Shown here: in pieces, positions 34,101-40,673 of the stretch | How positions within the stretch are numbered: the stretch's first letter is position 1 | How the letters are laid out: the number at the start of each line of letters is the position of its first letter | Assembly: GCF_020404765.1 (NCBI RefSeq) | Contig: NZ_JAIVEM010000043.1 | Location: 20,768 to 61,440, forward strand | Reading direction: 5' to 3' | Length of the DNA: 40,673 bases | From: Paenibacillus sp. BJ-4 | GTDB taxonomy: Bacteria > Bacillota > Bacilli > Paenibacillales > Paenibacillaceae | The notes under the pieces: generated by a model | What the model saw: only the letters and a program-made list of their open reading frames with translations | Databases searched by the model: none | Told to the model about the DNA's origin: nothing | Position numbers and translations under genes: made by a program

Positions 34101-35484
34101 CCTGGGACGAGAAGATACTCAAGTCAAAATTCGAGGCTTTCGGATCGAACTTGGCGAGATTGAAGAAGCACTGAGGGGGCATGAGGCCGTTAAGGAGGCA
34201 CTTGTAACAGTGAAGGCGGGTCCATCGGGTGATTCTTCAGTTGCAGGATATGTGCTGCTTCATTCTACTTATACCAATAAACTAAACGGTCAGCACCTGA
34301 GAATGTACCTAAGCGATAAGCTTCCAGATTACATGGTTCCAGCGGCAGTCTTTATCCTGGAGCAGTGGCCAATAAACGCTAACGGAAAACTGGATGTCAA
34401 GGCTTTGCCCGCACCACATCAGATTGGACTGACTACAAAAACGGATGCAAGCCAACCAAAGAAAGAAACAGAGCGGTACCAAATTTTGACCTTAATTAGG
34501 GAGACCTTACAGTTTGAGATTTTAACAGAGGAATCTGATCTTCTTAAGCTTGGCGTTACCTCGATGGATGTTGTGCGAATGGCGAATGCATTGGAAAAGG
34601 CATTCGGTATTCGAATTAAATTCGATGAATTCTATCATCATCCGACAGTTGGGGACATAATACGCTCGTATACTTCCAGACTGGAGAGTAATACAATGGT
34701 GAAATCCCGGCAGGCCCAGGCGGTCAAAGCTGGGGAAGAACTCGCTATGGTAGATTATGAAATCATCTTGGACCCTGAAGAACGCGAGCGTTTTAAACGA
34801 CAGCGTCACTGGTTGCGATCGGAACCGTACGCTCCTTCAATTGACCTAACCAACAAGAAAAAATCTGCAGGATTCAAAGGATTGGAGCCATGTCGTCATT
34901 TTGCGCAAGAGATTGTACCCTTTATATGTCTGGCAAGAATGCTCCAATCACTGCGGCATAATGAGGTGGGTGGCAAGAGCAGCAGGCAATACCCATCTTT
35001 CAGTGAACTTTATGCGGTTCAGACGTATTTGTATGTTCATGGTAGACACGTCGAAGGACTGGATGAGGGGATATATTACTATGATCCGTCCAAAAATAGG
35101 CTTCTGTTCCTGTCGCCTGAAGCGCGGTTAAGTAAAGATATTCACGTCCCGTTCGTATATCAGCCCGTATTCGAGCAGGCAGCTTTCTCGATTTTCCTAA
35201 TAGCTGATCTGGATGCCATCGGACCGATGTACGGAGAGCAGGCTACACGTCTGTGCACGCTTGAATCTGGTTATATGGGACAGTTACTTATGTCTGAAGC
35301 GTCAGCATGTGAGCTGGGTCTATGCCCAGTCGGCGTAATCGAATTTGATTCTATCCGAAGTCTGTTCAAATTGAAAGACAATCATGTGCTGGTGCATTCA
35401 CTTCTCGGCGGAGTACCCGAAAGCCAGACTAACGATCTGGAAGGGGACGGAGAAGAATACGTTTGGGAGGAAGGCATATTGTAA
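28198..35484 (+). CDS. NRPS 2: C-A(Ser)-PCP-Cy-A(Cys)-PCP-Ox, thiazole-forming
   Basis: 2428 residues. Condensation domain (28330-29640; HHMVSDG), adenylation domain with code DVWHYTLVE(K), closest to serine codes and followed by the serine-like TWWECK, then PCP (FELGGHSL). Next a heterocyclisation domain (31530-32870; FPLNDVQQAYWIGR and DLLIGDAQS, the D-x4-D-x2-S motif), adenylation domain with code DLFNLSLIW(K), one change from the cysteine code, PCP with GVTSMD, and a C-terminal SagB/McbC-like oxidase (34740-35480; RQYPSFSELYAVQTYLYV). It should add Ser, then Cys, cyclise Cys to thiazoline and oxidise it to thiazole. GTG 28198 with GGGGGGAG 5-10 nt upstream is preferred to ATG 28162, which has no site. 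It begins 38 bp after synthetase 1. The acidic C-terminus (DLEGDGEEYVWEE) may dock to the next protein. Confidence 0.93.
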   Translation: MNDSSQKMKALTQTQLNQVLERIGSKKKGMTPIPRRDYKEHEAGLSLTQQRLWFMWLLDPYNPYYNVPGVLHLTGALDFSALERSLSEIVRRHEVLRTAFIEEEGRVVQRVIPVEDFRLSFFDCSTLSEPDKSTEAERIVLAEASRTFHLGKAPLIRGVVVQMSPQESLFVVVMHHMVSDGWSLGVFLKELAALYDALRLGNASPLADLKIQYSDFAEWQRSKYEAGDMREQLAYWKNKLGHDNTPIFLPADHRRPAIQRYKGAKLRVMLPSDLQQKLEDTARKRNATLFMILLAGLHALLYRYSNQSTIRIGCPVANRKYPEMEDLIGVFMNTLVMRADLSSELSFIELLDQVRTTALEALEHQDVPFEKLVEELQPERHLSHNPLFQVAFFFQNSPMPPLELANLTIQQIPVDCGTSKFDLTFQVTPCEEGLELEIEYNTDLFDESTVARISSHWQTLLESAASNAELSIGELPILNKEELLDFQAWNNTSSSYDGPWLLHEMFENQVRRTPNAVALEFEGEKLTYLELEQKSNQLAHYLRKKGIEPEQTVGMLLDRSFELVIGILGILKAGGAYVPIGPDYPLERIRFMIEDSNVQVLLTQTHLKEVFPELEIHAVIVDAEWENKISQESVLPVNVDIKPEHLAYVIYTSGSTGKPKGVMNEHRGICNRMHWMLETFQLETCDRVIQKTTYTFDVSIWEMFWPLITGARLMIARPDGHVDSAYLVDFISKHRITVAHFVPSMLRIFLQERDLSRCSSLQQVYCTGEALAPDIAQACMKRLGVRLINLYGPTEAAVEATWWECKQNELTVPIGRPIANMQMYVLDTQGHRVPIGVAGELYIGGVGVARGYWGQEELTAERFLPDLYTDRPCARLYRTGDLARFRSDGALEFLGRNDDQVKVRGFRIELGEIEAVMRQHAGVCDVVLIAQPDASGSSRLIAYWVRAEGATLSIADLREYTRQALPAYMVPSLFIELEHIPLLGNGKADRNSLPSPDASQWDKDKAKVSPRTPLERTLVQVWSELLGIGEIGIEDSFFELGGHSLLAIQLVSKIREILKIECPLRELIAAPTIAELSAYLVKVAAAGACSGLPQSSGDYAWKPAVPAPEDLYEPFPLNDVQQAYWIGRRPEFELGDVGVHLYIEIETDIFPVSHLNHALNVLINRHPMMRAIVRNDGMQIILKEVPHYEVKYRDLQHLNSIEAEQKLNEIRKKLSHLNKPADQYPMFDVSVTRFSIDKLRLHFSVDLLIGDAQSWYVLLQELTQLIHNPQVPLKPLELTFRDYVLAEQQILESEAYTRSEAYWAARIPELPPAPELPIVRSAGPLKASRFRRLASFLHAEDWRLLCGYGGRFGVTPSIILLGAFSEVLAAWSRNPRFTINLTLFNRLPLHPDVNRIIGDFTTLTLLEVDCSKESSFGSRIKMIQQKLWEDLDHRFYSGVRVMRDYARTNLDKAGVVMPVVFTSTLTAVDGLDASVMRGLGDVVYGISQTPQVFLDHQVYEDAGMLRFHWDVAEELFPPEMIDDMFTAYCSLLSRLTEEAQAWDEPVRHLLPMNHLERIHEINATETTLPGGLLHEPFFELSRQHPGNLAIQTPELTLTYGELACLANNLACWIESRGITRDQPVAIVMEKGWEQAVAVLGILRAGASYLPIDPSLPDERIQMLFSDGNIRYAITQSRVNSRIDWPNRLERYCVDDHNFQEDEILQPMQHSASEDDLAYIIYTSGSTGVPKGVAITHRGAKNTLEDLRTRYQIGFGDRVLALSSLSFDLSVFDLLGLLQSGGAVVYPHSEGAKDPKHWLDRMDECQVTVWNTVPALMGLLVDYANVSFRRLPDSLRLILLSGDRIPIRLPERIREIARPDVKIVSLGGATEASIWSVLYPIEHIELAWKSIPYGRAMANQHLYVLNEKLEHRPVWVPGELYIGGIGLAREYWRNAEKTYHSFITHPESGERLYRTGDLGRYLPSGDIEFLGREDTQVKIRGFRIELGEIEEALRGHEAVKEALVTVKAGPSGDSSVAGYVLLHSTYTNKLNGQHLRMYLSDKLPDYMVPAAVFILEQWPINANGKLDVKALPAPHQIGLTTKTDASQPKKETERYQILTLIRETLQFEILTEESDLLKLGVTSMDVVRMANALEKAFGIRIKFDEFYHHPTVGDIIRSYTSRLESNTMVKSRQAQAVKAGEELAMVDYEIILDPEERERFKRQRHWLRSEPYAPSIDLTNKKKSAGFKGLEPCRHFAQEIVPFICLARMLQSLRHNEVGGKSSRQYPSFSELYAVQTYLYVHGRHVEGLDEGIYYYDPSKNRLLFLSPEARLSKDIHVPFVYQPVFEQAAFSIFLIADLDAIGPMYGEQATRLCTLESGYMGQLLMSEASACELGLCPVGVIEFDSIRSLFKLKDNHVLVHSLLGGVPESQTNDLEGDGEEYVWEEGIL

Positions 35485-38400
35485 TGAATGATACCACTAC
35501 CAGCCTTATACGCGCCAAAGTAGACCAGATTCGTAAAAAGGGGATTGATCTGTGGGTTGAAGATGGAAATTTACGGTTTCGCGCGCCCAAAGGAGTTCTG
35601 ACACCGGAGTTACGTTGCGATCTTCAAGCTCACAAAAAAATGCTGTTATCTTATTTGCAGGAACAAGAGGGAGGTAGTGGGCTGTTAAGCCTACCACTCG
35701 CCCCCATTAGTAGAAAAGCCGAACTGCCTCTGTCATTTGCCCAACAAAGATTGTGGTTTATGCAACAGCTTGATCCTACTCATATTTCATACAATGTACC
35801 GATTACTACTCAGATTGAGGGAGTATTGGACGCTGACATTCTAGAACGTTGTTTGAACGAAATCATCCGTAGGCATGAAACGCTACGGGCCACATTTCCA
35901 TCATCTAATGGAAAGCCAGTGCAACATATCCAAGATTCGATGTTTCTCAAATTAGAACGTGTCGATCTTAGGGGGGAAGTAAATACAAATAGGAAGAACC
36001 TAGCCCTGAAGTTGGTCGTACAGGAAGCACGCATTCCTTTTAACATTGCATCGGGTCCGCTAATTCGTTCAAAGTTGATTCGTGTAGAGGATGAATCATA
36101 TATTCTTGCATTGAATCTACATCACCTTGTAACTGATGGATGGTCTATGGGGATTTTGGGCCAAGAGATCTCGATTTTGTATGGAGCCTTTTTGACAGGA
36201 GAGCCGTCGCCCCTGCCCGAATTGGAAATCCAATATGTTGATTTCGCTTATTGGCAACGTCGATGGATAGAGACAGATGCTTTAAAAACTCAAAAAGCGT
36301 ATTGGCATCAAAAGTTGGAGCATTTGCCTCCTTTAGAACTGCCTACGGATTATCCTCGTCCAGCCCGGCAGAGTTTTAAAGGGGACATGGAAACCTTTTT
36401 ATTTCCTTCTTCATTAGCCGAAGCGCTCGCTGATTTTAGCCGTCAACAGGGTGTAACCATGTTTATGACCGTCTTGACAGTTGTCAGCGTGCTTTTAACC
36501 AGATATACGTCACAGGATGAGATTTCGCTGGCCACCCCCGTATCTACACGCAGGATAACCGGATTAGAAAAGGTAATCGGGACCTTTATGAATACGTTAA
36601 TCATGCGGATTGATGTAGCTGAAGAACCTACTTTTCTTGAATTACTGGAACGTGTGCGGGACGTGGCTATCGAAGCATTCGAGCATCAGGAATATCCTTT
36701 CGACAAGTTGGTAGAAGAAGTTCAACCAGATCGAAGCGTAAGTCAATCGCCTTTATTTCAAGTGCTTTTCTTATTTGAGACGGTTAAGTCTTCTTTGATT
36801 CAATTGCCCGGATTGCAAACTGCTTCCATCCAGGTCCCTTTAGGCACTTCTCGCTTCGATATTGTGCTGTTACTCACTTCCACTGAACGCGGGTTAGAAG
36901 GAGCTTTAGAGTATGCAACAGATTTGTTTGAACCTTTAACTATTCGTCGAATGATCAGGCATTTAGAATTGCTTTTAAATGGAATTGTTGCAAACCCCCA
37001 AGCTCTTCTATCCGAACTGCCTTTACTTACGTCTGAAGAAATCCAGATGCAGGAAAAATGGAATGCGACCAAAACTGCTTTGGTGCAGGAACGCACATTG
37101 CATGAGTGTTTTGAAGCGGCTGTGGAAGCCTATTCTGATCAGACAGCACTTGTTTACAAAAAAGAGAAATTGACCTTTCGCGAATTAAATAGGCGCTCCA
37201 ATCGTTTGGCCCATCGGTTACGTAAACTCGGTGTGGGACGGGGGACTCGGGTAGGCTTTTGCCTTAATCGTTCAATCGAAGCGATTGTGAGTTTGCTTGG
37301 GATTGTAAAAGCGGGCGGTGCTTATGTTCCAATTGATCCCACTTATCCTGAAGATCGAATTCGTTACATGATCCAAGATGCTTCACTGGCAGTGATCCTG
37401 ACTGACAAGTTTCTGGACAGCAAGCTTAACGACAATTCAGCGATTCGTGTATATTTGGAGACCGGGGAAGAAGGGCTAGCTGAAGGATCCGATCTTAATC
37501 TGGATCGTTTGGCAATGCCAGAAGATCCGGTCTATGTCATCTATACCTCGGGCTCGACAGGCCAGCCTCGCGGGGTCGTTGTAACGCACAAATCAGTATT
37601 CTATTTAAGTGAGGCCTTAGAGGAAAGGATTTATCGACATCATTCAGGAGTACAGCAGATTGCAGTAAACGGTTCTTTATCCTTTGACACATCGGTCAAA
37701 CAGATTATTCAGCTTTTTCGGGGCCGCACATTGCATATCATCCCTGAAGATATTCGTTTAAACGGCAGCGCCTTCGTGGCTTACCTTCGAGATGAGGGAA
37801 TTGACGCTTTCGACTGTACGCCCTCCCAGTGCCGAATGTTGATGAGATTCGGGCTTTTAGAGCATCAGGGTAATCGTCCATTGCTTGGATTGATCGGCGG
37901 AGAGCCGATCGAGGAATCAACATGGTTGGAGATGCGTGAAGCCAAGGGACTGGAGTTTTATAACTTATACGGACCTACAGAGTGTACGGTAGATGCTACC
38001 GTTGCCCGGGTGCGAGACAGTGTTTTTCCTTCCATAGGCTATCCATTATCTAACGTTACAGTTCACCTGCTTGATGCACATCAGAATCGGGTTCCCCTAG
38101 GAGTTAACGGTGAAATCTGGATCGGTGGCTCCGGCGTATCCGAAGGCTACTTGGATAGACCGGATTTGACAGCAGTAAAATTTTTGCCGGATCACTTTTC
38201 TGATGTGGAAGGAGCCCGACTATATCGGACCGGTGATATTGGAAAACAGCGTGATGACGGTTCAATCACTTTTTTGGGCCGGATCGACGACCAAACCAAA
38301 ATCCACGGATTTCGGATTGAGCCAGGTGAAATTGAATCTGTATTTACTAGTCATCCAGATATCGAGGAAACATGTGTCGTAGTTCGTAAAGATGAAGCGG

Positions 38401-40673
38401 GACAGGATTCTTTAGTTGCCTATGTCGTACCGACACTCGAACGTGCTCCCATGGTTTCAGGGCACAGGCGATATCTACTGGACAATGGTCTGGCTGTCGT
38501 GCAGTTGAATAAAAATGAGACTAACTTTTTGTATCACGATATTTATGAAAATCTGGCTTATCTTCGGCATGGTATATCGATTGAGGAAAACCATACTATT
38601 TTTGACGTAGGTGCCAATATCGGTTTGTTTACTCTGCAGGCCCATATGCAAGCTCCCGGCGTGCGTATTTTCGCATTTGAACCCAACCCATATGTAAGGG
38701 AATTAACGACTTTAAACGCTCGTTTGTATGAAGTCGAAGCCACGATCATAGACTGCGCGCTCGCTGCGGAGAAAGGAACAGGAGAGTTTGCTTTTTACCC
38801 CAAATTTTCATTTTTGTCAGGTTTACACACAGATTTACATGAAGAAAAAGAACTGGTGCGTTCCTACATTCGCCGTAACGGTACCCCATCGATGGACATG
38901 GATCAAGCGCTGGAGACTATTCTGAACGACCGTTTGAAAAGCGTACAACTGTCTGTTCCTGTCCGCAGGCTCTCGGATATAATGCGCGAATATCAGGTCG
39001 AACGCATTGATTTATTGAAAATTAATGTAGAAAAAGCTGAATTAGCCGTGCTCCAAGGGATAGACAATGAAGATTGGCCCAAAATCGAACAAGTTGTATT
39101 GGAACTCCACGATGTGGAGGGCCGTCTTCATATCGTCACCGATCTGTTAAGGCACCATGGCTTCGAAGTGATCTCGGAGAAAGATTGGTCTCTGGATGTT
39201 TCGCAAAGCGTCTATTATATTTATGCGACTCGCGAACTCAAAGAGACTAAGGTGAAAGATTGGGTGACTCCAACACTTCCGATGAGTGCCAATGAAATTC
39301 GAAGCTACGGTAAGCAAAGGTTGCCAAATTATATGCTCCCATCACAAATTGTGTTTATGGAACAACTACCATTAACACCGCATGGGAAGGTTGATCGCAA
39401 ACGGCTTCCTGCACCTGAAGAAGCTCGTGAACAAGATTCAGGCACACAGCAGTTTCCTCAAACTGCAGTTGAATGCGCGGTTGCCTCCATATGGAAAGAC
39501 CTGTTAAATATCAGCAGTGTGGGTCTTGATGAAAATTTCTTCGATATCGGAGGGCATTCTTTATTGCTTGCACAGGTCCACGCCAGATTAAATGCCGAAC
39601 TTTCCAGCAATATTGAATTGTTGGAGTTGTTCGAGTATCCAACGGTTCGTTTATTGGCTCAGCGGTTAACTCACTTCTCAGAAGAGAATGTGGAGAACAC
39701 TCCGAATCGAAGGGAACTTGCAGCAAGAGACATGGTAGATGCCGACCCCAAAGATGAATCGGTGGCCATTGTTGGCATGTCAGGAAGATTCCCTGGAGCA
39801 TCCGATATAGAACTGTTCTGGGCAAATTTGACTAACGCAGTCGAATCCATCCGTCATTTCACGCCAGATATGCTAGAAAAAATCGGCCTTTCCAAAGATA
39901 TATATGCATCGTCAGAATATGTATCTGCTCGAGGAACGATTGATGGAATTGAATGGTTTGATGCAAGCTTCTTCGGCTATAGTCCAAGGGAAGCGGAGAT
40001 GCTTGACCCTCAGCAGCGTTTGTTTCTTGACTGTGCTTGGGAGGCGGTGGAGAAAGCCGGATACGATCCCTCAAGAGGAGAAATTCCTATAGGTGTTTAT
40101 GCGGGGTCAGGCATTAGCACGTACTTACTTTTCGGGCTGTTCTCTCATTTTAATCTGGCAGATCCGCTACTTTCTTATCAAGCGCTTATGGGGAATGATA
40201 AAGACCATCTGTCAACGCGTACTGCCTACAAATTAAATTTGAAGGGGCCCAGTATTTCGGTGCAGACTGCGTGCTCGACTTCTTTGGTAGCCGTTCATCT
40301 TGCCTGCCAAGCATTGTCACGAGGCGATTGTGATATGGCCATTGCGGGCGGAGCGACCATTACTGTTCCTCACGAACAGGGATATGTCTACCAAGAGGGA
40401 GGGATTTTCTCGCCAGACGGCCATTGTCGGGCTTTTGACGCTCAGGCAAAGGGAACGGTCGCTGGAAGCGGTGTAGGTGTCGTGGTCCTTAAACTGCTGA
40501 ACAAGGCATTACAAGATGGCGATACCATTCATGCCGTCATTAAAGGATCTGCCATTAACAATGATGGCGGACGAAAGGTGGGCTACACGGCTCCGAGTAT
40601 TGGGGGACAGGCGGAAGTTATCCAGATGGCACTGGATTCGGCAGGTGTCAAACCCGAGACCATTTCATATGTG
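35484..40673 (+). CDS. Hybrid synthetase 3: TubC docking-C-A(Glu-like)-FkbM MT-PCP-KS (cut by window end)
   Basis: 1730 residues visible; the frame is open to the last base. The ATG overlaps the previous TAA by one base (TAATG) with GGGAGGAAGG upstream, so it is translationally coupled. The N-terminus is a TubC-type docking domain (RAKVDQIRKKGIDLWVEDG). A condensation domain follows (HHLVTDG at residue 213), then an adenylation domain (A3 motif TSGSTGQPRG; code DTKDLGLVD(K), nearest to glutamate). An FkbM-type methyltransferase lies between A8 (HGFRIEPGEIE) and A9 (LPNYMLPS), with FDVGANIG at residue 1040 and the preceding LLDNGLAVVQLNKNET block. Next come a PCP (DIGGHSL) and a ketosynthase (from about 39750; Cys of QTACSTS at 40272). 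FkbM enzymes are O-methyltransferases, so an O-methylated Glu-like residue is likely. The KS passes the chain to another polyketide step. Confidence 0.92.
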   Translation, partial: MNDTTTSLIRAKVDQIRKKGIDLWVEDGNLRFRAPKGVLTPELRCDLQAHKKMLLSYLQEQEGGSGLLSLPLAPISRKAELPLSFAQQRLWFMQQLDPTHISYNVPITTQIEGVLDADILERCLNEIIRRHETLRATFPSSNGKPVQHIQDSMFLKLERVDLRGEVNTNRKNLALKLVVQEARIPFNIASGPLIRSKLIRVEDESYILALNLHHLVTDGWSMGILGQEISILYGAFLTGEPSPLPELEIQYVDFAYWQRRWIETDALKTQKAYWHQKLEHLPPLELPTDYPRPARQSFKGDMETFLFPSSLAEALADFSRQQGVTMFMTVLTVVSVLLTRYTSQDEISLATPVSTRRITGLEKVIGTFMNTLIMRIDVAEEPTFLELLERVRDVAIEAFEHQEYPFDKLVEEVQPDRSVSQSPLFQVLFLFETVKSSLIQLPGLQTASIQVPLGTSRFDIVLLLTSTERGLEGALEYATDLFEPLTIRRMIRHLELLLNGIVANPQALLSELPLLTSEEIQMQEKWNATKTALVQERTLHECFEAAVEAYSDQTALVYKKEKLTFRELNRRSNRLAHRLRKLGVGRGTRVGFCLNRSIEAIVSLLGIVKAGGAYVPIDPTYPEDRIRYMIQDASLAVILTDKFLDSKLNDNSAIRVYLETGEEGLAEGSDLNLDRLAMPEDPVYVIYTSGSTGQPRGVVVTHKSVFYLSEALEERIYRHHSGVQQIAVNGSLSFDTSVKQIIQLFRGRTLHIIPEDIRLNGSAFVAYLRDEGIDAFDCTPSQCRMLMRFGLLEHQGNRPLLGLIGGEPIEESTWLEMREAKGLEFYNLYGPTECTVDATVARVRDSVFPSIGYPLSNVTVHLLDAHQNRVPLGVNGEIWIGGSGVSEGYLDRPDLTAVKFLPDHFSDVEGARLYRTGDIGKQRDDGSITFLGRIDDQTKIHGFRIEPGEIESVFTSHPDIEETCVVVRKDEAGQDSLVAYVVPTLERAPMVSGHRRYLLDNGLAVVQLNKNETNFLYHDIYENLAYLRHGISIEENHTIFDVGANIGLFTLQAHMQAPGVRIFAFEPNPYVRELTTLNARLYEVEATIIDCALAAEKGTGEFAFYPKFSFLSGLHTDLHEEKELVRSYIRRNGTPSMDMDQALETILNDRLKSVQLSVPVRRLSDIMREYQVERIDLLKINVEKAELAVLQGIDNEDWPKIEQVVLELHDVEGRLHIVTDLLRHHGFEVISEKDWSLDVSQSVYYIYATRELKETKVKDWVTPTLPMSANEIRSYGKQRLPNYMLPSQIVFMEQLPLTPHGKVDRKRLPAPEEAREQDSGTQQFPQTAVECAVASIWKDLLNISSVGLDENFFDIGGHSLLLAQVHARLNAELSSNIELLELFEYPTVRLLAQRLTHFSEENVENTPNRRELAARDMVDADPKDESVAIVGMSGRFPGASDIELFWANLTNAVESIRHFTPDMLEKIGLSKDIYASSEYVSARGTIDGIEWFDASFFGYSPREAEMLDPQQRLFLDCAWEAVEKAGYDPSRGEIPIGVYAGSGISTYLLFGLFSHFNLADPLLSYQALMGNDKDHLSTRTAYKLNLKGPSISVQTACSTSLVAVHLACQALSRGDCDMAIAGGATITVPHEQGYVYQEGGIFSPDGHCRAFDAQAKGTVAGSGVGVVVLKLLNKALQDGDTIHAVIKGSAINNDGGRKVGYTAPSIGGQAEVIQMALDSAGVKPETISYV

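Noticed and set aside
20495..40092. Many 60-105 codon ORFs on both strands inside the synthetase genes
   Set aside because: They are shadows of the long coding frames, with no ribosome sites or family motifs.
18428..40673. Thioesterase, epimerisation or ketoreductase domain in the visible assembly line
   Set aside because: Every stretch between recognised domains was read and none has the motifs; release must be encoded beyond the window.
1..40673. CRISPR array, rRNA or tRNA gene
   Set aside because: No regularly spaced repeats with unique spacers and no recognisable tRNA or rRNA segments were seen on either strand; a covariance search could still find a degenerate tRNA.

Overview
The window looks like chromosomal DNA of a spore-forming Bacillota of the Brevibacillus/Paenibacillus/Bacillus type. 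Supporting signs are strong AGGAGG ribosome sites, TTG and GTG starts, a Spo0E-like phosphatase, a DUF4181 membrane protein, IS231-type IS4 elements, and ends resembling the Bacillus thuringiensis transposon Tn4430. The species cannot be fixed from the sequence alone.

The left part (1-11,240) is a patchwork of accessory genes and transposon debris. It holds the tail of a probable SAM methyltransferase, a decayed fructokinase, an intact IS231-like IS4 element, a TetR plus MFS efflux pair, a small lipoprotein, and a second TetR gene. That TetR gene has an apparently leaderless promoter and shares a duplicated AGTACT operator with a fused reductase/hydrolase gene. Around these lie two 128-129 bp IS231-derived mini-elements, three Tn4430-like 38-39 bp inverted repeats all facing the same way, an internally deleted IS6 element, two IS3 remnants, a frameshifted DUF4181 gene and a small membrane protein.

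The middle part (11,240-17,090) is low in genes. It holds a GC-rich, hairpin-rich block, a chloramphenicol-phosphotransferase-like kinase flanked by a 14-bp inverted repeat, and a mini-cluster with a 36-aa ORF, a Spo0E-like protein and a 166-aa protein broken at a T run. A large lipoprotein, a coiled-coil remnant and several clear rho-independent terminators complete it.

The right part (17,000-40,673) is a hybrid PKS/NRPS cluster read rightwards and cut by the window edge. A sigma-A-like promoter precedes two small genes made of three copies of one unfamiliar domain. A hairpin follows, then three megasynthases: FAAL-ACP-KS-AT-ACP-C-A(Thr)-MT-PCP; C-A(Ser)-PCP-Cy-A(Cys)-PCP-Ox; and TubC docking-C-A(Glu-like)-FkbM methyltransferase-PCP-KS (incomplete). 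The inferred chain is a fatty acid extended by one malonate with no visible beta-carbon processing, then N-methyl-Thr, Ser, a thiazole from Cys, a methylated Glu-like residue, and at least one more polyketide unit. I do not recognise a known compound with this order. The release domain and any further tailoring genes lie outside the window.
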